DNA from: Collinsella sp.
Lineage (GTDB): Bacteria; Actinomycetota; Coriobacteriia; Coriobacteriales; Coriobacteriaceae
Assembly (NCBI GenBank): GCA_019414055.1
Contig: DXMV01000002.1
Coordinates: 37,337-101,336, forward strand
Direction of reading: 5' to 3'
Length of the DNA: 64,000 nt
The notes under the pieces are model-generated. The model was not told the origin of the DNA. It did no database searches and saw only the letters and a program-made list of their open reading frames with translations. Shown piece by piece: positions 17,749 to 26,250 of this stretch; position 1 is the stretch's first letter, and the number at the start of each line of letters is the position of its first letter. The position numbers and the translations under genes were made by a program.

Positions 17749-17783
17749 ACCACCACAAAGGTGCCTGTCCCCATTGTGGTGGT
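17749..17783. repeat. Family B hairpin, copy 1
   Basis: ACCACCACAA and TTGTGGTGGT pair around a core with GGTGCCTGTCCCC. It lies 14 nt from family A copy 1 and 12 nt downstream of the HAD gene stop. Confidence 0.88.
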
Positions 17784-17795
17784 TCTTCCCCGGTG

Positions 17796-18617
17796 CTACA
17801 GCAGGTGCTCCTGGATAAAGATCGCGATGCCGTCTTCGTCGTTACTCGCGGTTACAAAGTCGGCGGCGGCACGGGTGGCGTCGCTGCCGTTTGCCATGGC
17901 CACGCCCACGCCGGCGTCAGCCACCATGCAGGTGTCGTTATCGGCATCGCCAAACACGCAGATGTCCTGGAGCTCCATGTCGTTGAGCTCTGCCACGCGC
18001 ACAAGGCCGCGCGTCTTGGACACGCGCGGATCCATGAACTCGTAGAGCCGCTGCGTGGTTTGCAGAGCCGCCGCCTTAACAGTGTCATCGACAAACGTCG
18101 ACGCCCGCTCAATCACCCGCGGCATTACCTCGGGCGCCATGGTAAACATCACCTTGGGCTGCGGCTCGCGCAAAAACTCGGCGAAATCGACCACCTGGTA
18201 GGGCACGCCGTCGACGCGCGACAGGTGCTCGACGCACGCGTTGCTCTCGGGCACGTAGAACACGCCGTCTCGGGGGCAGACGGGCGTTGCCGGAAGGTCT
18301 GCCATGTGCTTGCAGATGCGCGCGATGGTCTCGCCCGGCAGCGGGTAGCTCAGCTCGTTGATGTCGTGCGCGCGGTCGATGACCTCGGCGCCACCGCAGC
18401 CCACCAGCACGTCCACCAGGCCCTCGATGCCCCAGAGCTCGTACATGGCCTCGGTCGCGTGGGCGTCACGCCCGGTGCACAGGCCAAAGAGCACGCCGCG
18501 CTCGCGCAGGGCGCGGATCGCCGCAACGGTGCGCGGGGACACCGTGTGCTGGCTCGTGAGCAGCGTACCGTCGATATCGCAGAACACGGCTTTGATGTGG
18601 CTGAAGGTGGTGTCCAT
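17796..18617 (-). CDS. HAD-superfamily (Cof-type) phosphatase
   Basis: Probable sugar-phosphate or related phosphatase, 273 residues. HAD motif I is VFCDIDGTLL near residue 12, motif II the CTGRD segment, motif III the PKV region, and motif IV GDADNDTCMVADAGVGVAM. The C2-type cap and C-terminal GIAIFIQEHL place it in the Cof/YidA group. The ATG at 18617 fits the family N-terminus, although an upstream frame is open. The gene is bracketed on each side by one family A and one family B repeat in mirror order. Confidence 0.93.
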   Translation of the reverse strand: MDTTFSHIKAVFCDIDGTLLTSQHTVSPRTVAAIRALRERGVLFGLCTGRDAHATEAMYELWGIEGLVDVLVGCGGAEVIDRAHDINELSYPLPGETIARICKHMADLPATPVCPRDGVFYVPESNACVEHLSRVDGVPYQVVDFAEFLREPQPKVMFTMAPEVMPRVIERASTFVDDTVKAAALQTTQRLYEFMDPRVSKTRGLVRVAELNDMELQDICVFGDADNDTCMVADAGVGVAMANGSDATRAAADFVTASNDEDGIAIFIQEHLL

Positions 18618-18710
18618 GGGGGCCTTTCTGGGTTGTGCGGCGGTGTGGGGCGTATTCGCGAACGGCGTACATGGTATACCAAGGCTCGGTCGCGGCCCGT
18701 CAAAGCAAAA

Positions 18711-18745
18711 ACCGCCACAAAGGTGCCTGGCCCCTTTGTGGCGGT
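18711..18745. repeat. Family B hairpin, copy 2
   Basis: ACCGCCACAAAGG pairs with CCTTTGTGGCGGT around TGCCTGGCC. One stem base pair differs from copy 1 on both arms (A-T to G-C), a compensatory change. Confidence 0.88.
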
Positions 18746-18766
18746 CGCGGCGTCTACGGGCCAAAG

Positions 18767-18823
18767 CATCACAACATTCGATGTTTTTCGGCAAAATCGC
18801 GATTTTCATCGAATGTTGTGATG
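18767..18823. repeat. 57-bp palindromic element, family A, copy 2
   Basis: Perfect 15-bp arms CATCACAACATTCGA (18767-18781) and complement (18809-18823). It ends 5 nt after the MFS stop codon, so it could also end MFS transcription. The centre, CAAAATCGCGATTTT, is itself palindromic. Confidence 0.9.
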
Positions 18824-18828
18824 GTTTC

Positions 18829-20109
18829 TTACCGCTTTACGGCACGTTCTAAATGATTGCGTCCAAACAGCAGCAACGCCGCGGGGACTGCCGTCACGAC
18901 CATGCCTGCTCCGATGAGCGTCTGCTGCACGCCAAACGTCGCCGCCAGCCACGGGGCAATCGCCAGCGGGGCCACGCCGGCGAACATGTTGCCAAAGCCC
19001 ATGACCGAGTTCACACGGCCGAGTTGCTCGAGCGGAGCCGTCGTCTGCACAATGGTGTTATGGAGCGGGTTGACGACACCCCAAGCTATACCCAGGGCGA
19101 TCTGGCCGACGAGGGCCACGCCCACGTACGGTGTCCCCACATAGAGCAGACTTCCCAGGCCCACGGACATAAGCGCCACGAGCAGCGTTTTAAGGTTGAC
19201 CAGGTGCGGCGGCAAGCGGAGCGCGAGCACGGCACCCAGCACCGCGCCGACACCGCAGGCAGACGAGAGCCAGCCCATCCACTCAACGCCAACGTGTAGG
19301 ACATCACGATAGAAAAACGACTCGAGCGGATCGAAGGCTCCGTAGCCAAAGTTCGAAAGAAAAATGATGCAGAAAAGTAGCGCGAGGACGCTGTTGGTGA
19401 AGACTGTCTTGATGCTGGCTGCGAAGGTGGCGCGAGCGGACGTGCTGGGGTTGGAGCTTTGTCCCGCACGCCCCCCTTCCTCTGCCGAATCGGCATCCTC
19501 ATGCCCGGCGACATGGCTGGTCTGCAGCCTAAAGCCCCAACCGACGACGAACGCCAGCACGGTAAAGAGCATCATAAGCACAAACACCGCGCGCGACGAC
19601 GCAGCCGCCGCGACAAAGCCGCCCAACGTGGGTCCGACGATAATACTCACGTTTGAGAACATGGCGATGGCGGAATTGATGTCTTTGAGCTCGACAGGGT
19701 CGTTGGTGAGGTAGGCCGGATAGGACGTGGCGATGGGCTGGGCGAATCCCATCACAAAGCCCAGAAACACCGCGCCGAGCAGGACGACGCCGGTCGCGCT
19801 ACCAAAGGCGATGATTGCCGTGCCAATTGCGAGAGCGCCGACGATGCTCAGCAAGAAATGGCGGCGCGGACCCCAGGCGTCAAGCGCCGCGCCACCCGCA
19901 AAGGATCCCAGGATCACAAAAACGTTCATAAAGAGCACTGCCAGCGATGTCGCGACGACCGAGGCATCGTCCGCATAGGTAAGCGTTCCGATGACGCCGA
20001 TAAAATAACTGGTCTGAAACCCGGTGTAGATGAGAAAGCGCATCGCCACCAGGCGCTTGGCCTGCACGGACAGCGATGATTGAGGCTTTGAGAAAAGAGG
20101 GGCGAGCAT
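18829..20109 (-). CDS. MFS transporter
   Basis: A 426-residue major-facilitator protein with 12 predicted helices. The first half ends in a loop with GWGFRLQTSHVAGHEDADSA and an acidic/polar stretch before helix 7. Motif-A-like residues occur in GGAALDAWGPRRHF. The ATG at 20109 follows AAGGAG. The substrate is not evident. The nearest look is to proton-driven drug or metabolite exporters. No regulatory partner adjoins it. Confidence 0.88.
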   Translation of the reverse strand: MLAPLFSKPQSSLSVQAKRLVAMRFLIYTGFQTSYFIGVIGTLTYADDASVVATSLAVLFMNVFVILGSFAGGAALDAWGPRRHFLLSIVGALAIGTAIIAFGSATGVVLLGAVFLGFVMGFAQPIATSYPAYLTNDPVELKDINSAIAMFSNVSIIVGPTLGGFVAAAASSRAVFVLMMLFTVLAFVVGWGFRLQTSHVAGHEDADSAEEGGRAGQSSNPSTSARATFAASIKTVFTNSVLALLFCIIFLSNFGYGAFDPLESFFYRDVLHVGVEWMGWLSSACGVGAVLGAVLALRLPPHLVNLKTLLVALMSVGLGSLLYVGTPYVGVALVGQIALGIAWGVVNPLHNTIVQTTAPLEQLGRVNSVMGFGNMFAGVAPLAIAPWLAATFGVQQTLIGAGMVVTAVPAALLLFGRNHLERAVKR

Positions 20110-20283
20110 GGAGACTCCTTGTTTCATACGAATACGGGCGGTGGGCATTCGCCACCGTCTATCGAATCAATCTATCTGCTTGAAACATTAAGGACGCATC
20201 AAGCCCCTTCTCTCCGTTTTTCGCCCGTCATGAACTACTTGGTAGATTGTAAGGCATGTCCCAACCATCTACCAAAGCAAAAA

Positions 20284-20316
20284 CCACCACAAAGGAGCCT
20301 GGCCCCTTTGTGGTGG
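20284..20316. repeat. Family B hairpin, copy 3
   Basis: CCACCACAAAGG pairs with CCTTTGTGGTGG around AGCCTGGCC. It lies in the 290-bp gap between the MFS start and the moaC-mobB stop. Confidence 0.88.
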
Positions 20317-20338
20317 AAATGACGTTTGCCCAGATAAA

Positions 20339-20373
20339 ACCTGCCAAAACAAACCTGTCCCTTTTTGGCAGGT
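20339..20373. repeat. Family B-like hairpin with a different stem
   Basis: ACCTGCCAAAA pairs with TTTTGGCAGGT around CAAACCTGTCCCT. The core CCTGTCCC matches family B but the stem is unrelated. It lies 25 nt after the moaC-mobB stop and may end that transcript. Confidence 0.8.
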
Positions 20374-20397
20374 TATGGCAGCGCAGCGAGCCGGCCC

Positions 20398-21699
20398 TTA
20401 AAGATGGTCTTGGATCAGGTCGCAGATGGCTCGGGCGTCGTTGATGTTGATGGCTCGGGTCGCAAAGCCGGCATCGAATGCCTGGCGTGCCAGGGCCTCG
20501 TTGCAGGCAAGGGCCAGCGTGCGACCGTCGACCAGGTCGAGCGAGCTCTTGCCGCGCAGACGATCGACACCGGAGCGCGCGACGACGATGTTGTCGAAGC
20601 CCTCGGTCTTGTAGCCCTCGATGATCACCACGTCGACATCGTTGTAACGCGACAGCAGCTCGCGCGCGGGCATCTCGTCCTCCTCGCGCGTGTCGGCGTA
20701 CTCCGCCCAGCGCGTGGCGCAGATAAGGCCCACGTGCTTGGATCCGGCTTGGTGATGGCGCCAGGTGTCCTTAGCGGGTACATCGATGTCAAAGCCGTGA
20801 TGCCCATGATGCTTGAGCGAACCCACGCGCAGGCCGCGGCGGGTGAGCTCGGCAATGACCTTCTCGACGAGCGTGGTCTTGCCCGAGTTTTGGTAGCCGA
20901 TAAACGCGATCGCGGGGACGGCCGGGGCCGGAGCTGCGGGCGCGACGGCGACGGGCGCGCTCGCGGGTGCGTCGCCCGCGGCTCCCACGGCCTCAACAGC
21001 AGCGGCCTGACGCTCTGCACGATCCCACACGCCCGAGCGGCCGCCTTCCTTGTGCAACAGGCGAACGTCGACGATCTCCATGCCGCGATCGACGGCCTTG
21101 CACATGTCGTAGATGGTCAGACACGCGGCACTCGCGCCGGTCAGGGCCTCCATCTCGATACCCGTCTTGCCCGTCACGCCGGCCGTAACCAGTACGTGAA
21201 AGCCAACCTGTCCGTCCGTGCGCGCCGGCGCCCAGCCCTCGGGCATGTCCTCGGCCGGCGTCCCCGCCGGAGCGATGGGCGCAATGTCACACTTGCTCTT
21301 GGTAATGAGCAGCGGATGACACATGGGGATGATATCGCTCGTGCGCTTGATGGCCATGATGCCCGCCACACGCGCGCAGGCAAGCACGTCGCCCTTTTTG
21401 GCGCGGTCCTGCAGCACCATGGCCTGCGTCTCGGGATGCATGAGGATGGTGCCCTCGGCGATGGCAATGCGATGAGTCTCGGCCTTGTCGGACACGTCGA
21501 CCATGCGTACCTCGCCCTTGGCATCCACGTGCGTCAGCTCATCGCGACGGGCGTCGCGGGCGGGCTCGGTGGCAGCACTGGCAGTCGGCTGCGCGGGCAC
21601 GGCGGCGTTGCCTGTATTCGCCGCAGCCGTGGCTTTGTGGGCAGACATCGCGGCCCTGCGAGCGGCCTTGGTGGCATCGGCGTACCTGCTCTTGGCCAT
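20398..21699 (-). CDS. MoaC-MobB fusion for molybdenum cofactor synthesis
   Basis: Two cofactor enzymes in one 433-residue chain. Residues about 60-225 are MoaC (cyclic pyranopterin monophosphate synthase): MCHPLLITK and KTGIEMEALTGASAACLTIYDMCKAVD are diagnostic. A Pro/Ala/Val-rich linker (about 245-280) joins a MobB-type GTPase domain with P-loop GYQNSGKTTLVEK and VVIIEGYKTE. The first 50 residues are a low-complexity Ala/Thr tail. It follows moaA by four bases, so the two are co-transcribed. MobB normally assists MobA in adding the nucleotide. Confidence 0.94.
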   Translation of the reverse strand: MAKSRYADATKAARRAAMSAHKATAAANTGNAAVPAQPTASAATEPARDARRDELTHVDAKGEVRMVDVSDKAETHRIAIAEGTILMHPETQAMVLQDRAKKGDVLACARVAGIMAIKRTSDIIPMCHPLLITKSKCDIAPIAPAGTPAEDMPEGWAPARTDGQVGFHVLVTAGVTGKTGIEMEALTGASAACLTIYDMCKAVDRGMEIVDVRLLHKEGGRSGVWDRAERQAAAVEAVGAAGDAPASAPVAVAPAAPAPAVPAIAFIGYQNSGKTTLVEKVIAELTRRGLRVGSLKHHGHHGFDIDVPAKDTWRHHQAGSKHVGLICATRWAEYADTREEDEMPARELLSRYNDVDVVIIEGYKTEGFDNIVVARSGVDRLRGKSSLDLVDGRTLALACNEALARQAFDAGFATRAININDARAICDLIQDHL

Positions 21700-21703
21700 A
21701 TGA

Positions 21704-22759
21704 TCATCCTCCGATTTGGGACATAAATCGTTGCGTGCCCTCAATTATCGCGTGTTCCTGCGGTTTGTGGGCCACGGCATCGCGCCAAATCGAAAGTACC
21801 TGCATATCATCACCACGGCGCAGGGCATCGCGCACCGAATACTCGGCATCGCTGAACAGGCACGGACGCACGCTGCCATCGGCCGTCAGGCGCAGACGGT
21901 TGCAATTCGCGCAAAAATGGTTGGACATGGCGCTAATGAAGCCGACCGTTCCCGCCGCGCCCGGAAAGTGCCAGTAGCGCGCAGGGCCCGCGCCGGCAGG
22001 AGCGTCGTTGATGTCGAGCGGCTCGAGCTCGCCCAATCCCGTCGCGGCGGCCCCGGCATTGACGCGCGCCCGCAGCTCGTCACTCGGCACGGTGTCGCTC
22101 GCGTCCCACAGCTCGGGGTTGAGCGCGGGCGCATGCGGATCCACGGCACAATGCGAGCTCGTGCGCTCGTCGCCAATGGGCATGTATTCGATAAAGCGCA
22201 GGTGAATGGGGCGGTCGACGGTCAGCCGTGCAAGGGCCGCCACATCCTGGTTGAGCCGGCGCACTACAACGCAGTTGACCTTAACGGGCTCAAAGCCCCA
22301 AGCCAGCGCCGCGTCGATGCCCGCCATGGTCTGTTCGAGTCGACCCAAGCGCGTGATCTTTCCAAACAGCGAGGGGTCGAGCGTATCGAGCGAGATGTTG
22401 ACGCGGTTAAGCCCGGCATCTTTGAGCTGCGGTGCCAGCTTGGGCAGCAGGGCGCCATTGGTGGTAAGCGAGATGTCCTCGATCTGCGGAATCGCGCGGA
22501 TGTCGCGAATAAGCGGAATGATACGGCGGCTGACCAGCGGCTCGCCACCCGTCAGGCGCACGCGGCGAATGCCCTCCCCCGCCACCAAGCGCACAAAGCG
22601 GGCGATTTCCTCGGCGCTGAGCAGCTCGTCGTGCGCGCGGGGCGCCACGCCATCGGCCGGCATGCAGTAAATGCAGCGGAAATTGCACTTGTCGGTAACG
22701 GCAATGCGCAGGTAGTTGATATCGCGGCCAAAGCCGTCATGTTGCACGCGCCCGTCCAC
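21704..22759 (-). CDS. moaA: GTP 3',8-cyclase
   Basis: Radical-SAM enzyme for the first step of molybdenum cofactor synthesis. The 351-residue product has the SAM cluster CNFRCIYC near residue 25 and GGEPLVSR, a C-terminal second Fe-S cluster CANCNRLRLTADGSVRPC, and ends QIGG (the GG tail used by MoaA). It uses a GTG start at 22759 after GAGGGGAGGG. It forms a two-gene unit with the downstream moaC-mobB. Confidence 0.97.
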   Translation of the reverse strand: MDGRVQHDGFGRDINYLRIAVTDKCNFRCIYCMPADGVAPRAHDELLSAEEIARFVRLVAGEGIRRVRLTGGEPLVSRRIIPLIRDIRAIPQIEDISLTTNGALLPKLAPQLKDAGLNRVNISLDTLDPSLFGKITRLGRLEQTMAGIDAALAWGFEPVKVNCVVVRRLNQDVAALARLTVDRPIHLRFIEYMPIGDERTSSHCAVDPHAPALNPELWDASDTVPSDELRARVNAGAAATGLGELEPLDINDAPAGAGPARYWHFPGAAGTVGFISAMSNHFCANCNRLRLTADGSVRPCLFSDAEYSVRDALRRGDDMQVLSIWRDAVAHKPQEHAIIEGTQRFMSQIGG

Positions 22760-22895
22760 GCAGCCCTCCCCTCACGCGGCGTTTTATTCTTCGGGGAATA
22801 TAGTACCGCACGGGAAGAATGGGTCGACATGCGTACGACACGAAAGACCTTTGCGAGTAAGACCGGCTTCCCAAGCCCATCCTCAACACACAAAC

Positions 22896-22952
22896 CATCA
22901 CAACATTCGATGCTTTTCCCTATTTTGGCAAAAAACGTCGAATGTTGTGATG
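22896..22952. repeat. 57-bp palindromic element, family A, copy 3
   Basis: Perfect 15-bp arms with centre TGCTTTTCCCTATTTTGGC. Nearly identical to copy 4 at 24138. Lies 42 nt after the stop of the nuclease-like gene. Confidence 0.9.
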
Positions 22953-22994
22953 ATTTGCCTGCCCGCAGCACCCCGTAGAAGGGCCGAAACGCCC

Positions 22995-24032
22995 CTAAAG
23001 GCCGCCGTCCCAGTGTCGAATCACGAATTCTCGCAGGTCATTCTGACGTTTCTGGAACGCTTCGCTTCGGTCGCACCTGAGGCCCATAGCAAGCGCGATG
23101 GCGTTCATCGCCCGGTGCAATTGCAGCTGATGGGCAAACTGAGTCCCGGTGAGGACGATCATCCTAAAGCCCAGCGTGCTCAGCACGGTCATACGCTCCG
23201 CATCCGACGCGCTGCGCTGTTTATCAAGATGGTCCGAACCGTTGTATTCAATTCCCGTACCGCTCGCAGGCGCATATACGTCAATCTCGAAATACCCGGC
23301 CTTAGCGAGATACTTGAACTCGCTGGGAACATCGACCCGATGGTTGAGCTCGATCTTGGCGTATCCCAGCCCTCCCTGGGAACGTTTTGCTACGACCATG
23401 ATTGAGGTGGCCGTCTCCATGGGCGATCGCGCGCCATCGTGCACGCGTTTGAGCACGGCGGCCGCGCGTATGGCCCCCTGACGAGATCGGTTCTCATTGC
23501 AATAAGCAATCAAATCGGCAACGGTATACCTCTGCCCCATCTCGATATAATCGCCTGTCGACAGATGATTCAAATGGTATCGGGCACAGATTTCGTAGCC
23601 ATATTCCAGCTGCTCGGGCTCGCTCATCCACGAACCCGCTTGGACAAAGCACATGACCTCATCAACCACTAGAAGGCCCTCCGCCACCTCGATAAGATGG
23701 CCTGGGGGTACCGGCGCCCCAAACACGTGGCACCTAAATCCAGCCGGCGTCGAGCGCTCAAAATCGAAGTTAACGAGCGTATCGATATGATCGAGCTCTT
23801 CTCGTGGAATACCAAGCGAAACCAGATAGTCGGTAACGATCCCAACTGCCGTCGAAGCCCTCAGCCCCTTGGCATCGAGCCCCAATTTGGGCAGGCCCGC
23901 GGTCGGCTCCGCCTCGCTAGCAAGCGAGTCCTCATCGTATAGGCTGCTTGCTCGCGAGAGCGGCTCGGACGGGCGCGCCACGTTGTGGTACAGCCAGGCA
24001 GTCTTATGGGACAGGACGATCGGCAGGTCCAT
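22995..24032 (-). CDS. Unrecognised protein with nuclease-like C-terminus (DUF559/AbiEi-like)
   Basis: A 345-residue protein I cannot name firmly. The start MDLPIVLSHKTAWLYHNVAR recalls the motif found in AbiEi-type antitoxin proteins (SHKTA). The C-terminal 110 residues have the pattern of a short PD-(D/E)XK/DUF559 fold: YFEIDVYAPASGTGIEYNGSDH, then RMTVLSTLGFRMIVLT and a His/Arg-rich helix. An acidic middle segment separates the two. GGAGGG precedes the ATG. The gene is bracketed by family A copies 3 and 4. Coriobacteria may carry many such genes, but that is recollection. Confidence 0.65.
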   Translation of the reverse strand: MDLPIVLSHKTAWLYHNVARPSEPLSRASSLYDEDSLASEAEPTAGLPKLGLDAKGLRASTAVGIVTDYLVSLGIPREELDHIDTLVNFDFERSTPAGFRCHVFGAPVPPGHLIEVAEGLLVVDEVMCFVQAGSWMSEPEQLEYGYEICARYHLNHLSTGDYIEMGQRYTVADLIAYCNENRSRQGAIRAAAVLKRVHDGARSPMETATSIMVVAKRSQGGLGYAKIELNHRVDVPSEFKYLAKAGYFEIDVYAPASGTGIEYNGSDHLDKQRSASDAERMTVLSTLGFRMIVLTGTQFAHQLQLHRAMNAIALAMGLRCDRSEAFQKRQNDLREFVIRHWDGGL

Positions 24033-24137
24033 GAGCCCTCCAATGGAGTCGGATAACCAACCTTATTCCCCTGCCCACGGGTCCGCACACCTGCGTGCGC
24101 AAGAAAGCGATTCCACCCGATCGAGTGGCAGAAAAAC

Positions 24138-24194
24138 CATCACAACATTCGATGCTTTTCCCGATTTTGTCAAAAAACGTCGAATGTTGTGATG
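24138..24194. repeat. 57-bp palindromic element, family A, copy 4
   Basis: Perfect 15-bp arms with centre TGCTTTTCCCGATTTTGTC. It differs from copy 3 at two central positions, but from copies 1 and 2 at many. Located upstream of the nuclease-like gene, in the gap before the MATE gene. Confidence 0.9.
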
Positions 24195-24321
24195 GTTTGA
24201 GGCGAGGTGAGGGGGCACGGAGGGGTCAAAGCATCGTATTCGGCAAGGCGCGCCCCCGTATTCATTTGGAAATGTCCGCGGTCGTGACTTTTTCGCCCCG
24301 CCGCCAATACAAACCTTGACT

Positions 24322-24336
24322 CTACAATCGTTGTAG
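24322..24336. promoter_or_regulatory. Perfect 15-bp palindrome before the MATE gene
   Basis: CTACAATCGTTGTAG lies 53 nt upstream of the ATG, next to a TTGACT (24317-24322). A second, weaker dyad CTACACTGGTAG follows at 24345-24356. The pair suggests a regulated promoter with repressor sites. No regulator gene adjoins. Confidence 0.6.
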
Positions 24337-24388
24337 GGTTTTCACTACACTGGTAGCTAAACGAACCAAGCCAGAAAGTGCCCCGCCC

Positions 24389-25735
24389 ATGGAACACGAC
24401 CTCACACGCGGCAATGTCCTTAAGACCATCGCGGTCTTTGCCCTGCCTTATATGCTCTCGTACTTTTTGCAGATGCTCTACGGCATGGCCGATCTGTACA
24501 TGATGGGGCAGTTTAGCGGCGCTGCCGGCATCACCGCCGTGGGCAACGGCGCACAGACGCTCTATATCATTACCGTGACACTCGTTGGTCTGGCCATGGG
24601 AACGACGGTCATCGTCGGCCACGCCGTGGGCTCGCGCCGCTTCGATCGCGCCGAGACCGCCATCGGCAATACCATCACGCTCTTTATGGGTGTCTCGGTG
24701 GTACTGGCCGCTGTCCTGCTCGCGCTTTGCCCGCGGATCGTGGCACTCATTGGCACTCCCGCCGAAGCCGTCGAAGGCACTGCCGCCTACCTGCGTATCT
24801 GCTTTATCGGCATTCCCTTTATCGCCGCGTACAACATTCTTTCGGCCATCTTTCGCGGGCTGGGCGATTCGCGCTCGCCCATGTACGTAATTGGCGTGGC
24901 ATGCATCATCAACATCGCGCTCGATTTTCTGTTTATCGGCCACATGGGGCTCGGCCCCGTGGGCGCCGCACTCGGCACGGTCATCGCACAGACGGCCAGC
25001 GTTGCCCTCGCGCTCATGTGGCTCAAAAGCCGTCGCACGAATATCCACGTTAAGCGCAGCGACCTGCGCCCCCAGCCCGAGGTGCTCGGCAGCATTCTTA
25101 AAATCGGCGTGCCCGTGGCTGTGCAGGACGGCTGCATCCAGGTGGCGTTTATGTTTATCACCGTCATCGCCAACCACCGCGGTCTGGTCGACGCCGCCGC
25201 CGTGGGCCTGGTCGAGAAGATGATCAGCTTTTTGTTCATTGTGCCGAGTTCCATGGGTGCCACCGTCAGCGCGCTCACGGCACAAAACGCCGGCGCGGGC
25301 AAGGGCGACCGCGCGCGTCAGGTGCTCAAGGATGCCATGACCATCTCGGTGGTGTACGGCTGCCTGATTACAGCGCTGATGTGGCTGGTGGCGCCGGCGT
25401 TTATTGGCTTTTTTGCCAAGGACGCCGCGGTGGTCGCGGCCGGTACCGGCTATATGCACAGTTATATTTTCGATGCAATCTTTGCCGGCATCCACATTTG
25501 CTTTAGCGGCTTTTTCGCTGCGTATGGCAAGAGCTACATCGGCTTTGCGCACAACGTGCTGGCTGTGGCACTCATTCGCGTGCCGGGCGCTTGGCTGCTG
25601 TCGAACGCCTATTCCGATACGTTGTTTCCCATGGGCATCGCATCGCCGTGCGGCTCGATTCTGTCGGCGATCATCTGCGTGATTGCATTTACCGTGCTCA
25701 ACCGGCGCGGGGCTTTTGACAAGCTGGTGGCGTAG
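24389..25735 (+). CDS. MATE-family efflux transporter
   Basis: A 448-residue sodium- or proton-driven multidrug exporter. Twelve predicted helices and the repeated MATE halves are visible: MLYGMADLYMMGQFSGAAGI in the first and VAFMFITVIANHRGLVDAAAVG in the second. FRGLGDSRSPM after helix 5 is typical of the DinF/NorM-like subgroup. The ATG has only a weak AAAGTG-type site upstream. Transcription is probably controlled at the palindromes at 24322 and 24345. Confidence 0.93.
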   Translation: MEHDLTRGNVLKTIAVFALPYMLSYFLQMLYGMADLYMMGQFSGAAGITAVGNGAQTLYIITVTLVGLAMGTTVIVGHAVGSRRFDRAETAIGNTITLFMGVSVVLAAVLLALCPRIVALIGTPAEAVEGTAAYLRICFIGIPFIAAYNILSAIFRGLGDSRSPMYVIGVACIINIALDFLFIGHMGLGPVGAALGTVIAQTASVALALMWLKSRRTNIHVKRSDLRPQPEVLGSILKIGVPVAVQDGCIQVAFMFITVIANHRGLVDAAAVGLVEKMISFLFIVPSSMGATVSALTAQNAGAGKGDRARQVLKDAMTISVVYGCLITALMWLVAPAFIGFFAKDAAVVAAGTGYMHSYIFDAIFAGIHICFSGFFAAYGKSYIGFAHNVLAVALIRVPGAWLLSNAYSDTLFPMGIASPCGSILSAIICVIAFTVLNRRGAFDKLVA

Positions 25736-25827
25736 CGAGGCGACGCGAAATCGCCCTCATCGACGGCATCATCAGCGACGACCCCAGGAGAACCGCCATG
25801 TCGAGGACAATCCCCGATATGGCAGAT

Positions 25828-26250
25828 TTACTCCTCCGGAATCGGAAACGCCCGGATGAACTCTGCGGGCGAGAAGGTCTTGATGGTCGAGCGCACAAAA
25901 GCGGCTCGATCGCGCGTGATGATAAAGTCCGCACCGGCACGCTCGGCCATCGCACGGATACAGCCGTCCTCAAAGTCCGGCTCATCGGAATAGGCGGAGG
26001 TAAAACAAGCTTCTTGGTCGAGAGGCTCTAACGAGTAGCTCTTAAGGCAGTCGCGTACCACCTCGCGGGCGCGCGCCTCGCCGGCCTGTTTGGTGAGAAT
26101 GTAGTACGCGTCCTTGAGAGAACAAGCCGAAACAACGCCCTCGATAAGCCCCACGTCGACGAGCCCCTTGATCGCTTGCGCCGACGCATGTTCCGGCCGG
26201 CCCGGAAGCACGCAATCGAGCAGAAAATTGGTATCGAGAAATGCTCTCAT
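25828..26250 (-). CDS. PIN-domain toxin of a Phd/PIN pair
   Basis: A 140-residue PIN protein: MRAFLDTNFLLDC gives the first Asp, the central DEPDFEDGCIRAMAE the next acidic pair, and DFIITRDRAAF the last. Probably a VapC-like ribonuclease. Its ATG overlaps the antitoxin stop (ATGA), giving coupled translation. It is shorter than, and clearly different from, the PIN toxin at 7965-8480. Confidence 0.9.
   Translation of the reverse strand: MRAFLDTNFLLDCVLPGRPEHASAQAIKGLVDVGLIEGVVSACSLKDAYYILTKQAGEARAREVVRDCLKSYSLEPLDQEACFTSAYSDEPDFEDGCIRAMAERAGADFIITRDRAAFVRSTIKTFSPAEFIRAFPIPEE

Noticed and set aside
24170..25552. A 460-codon minus-strand frame over the MATE gene
   Set aside because: His/Asp/Ala-rich shadow translation, no motif; the plus strand is clearly MATE.
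25798..26031. Small plus-strand open frame with an AGGAG-like site before the PIN toxin
   Set aside because: It overlaps the PIN toxin antisense and has no coding signature beyond the first ten codons.
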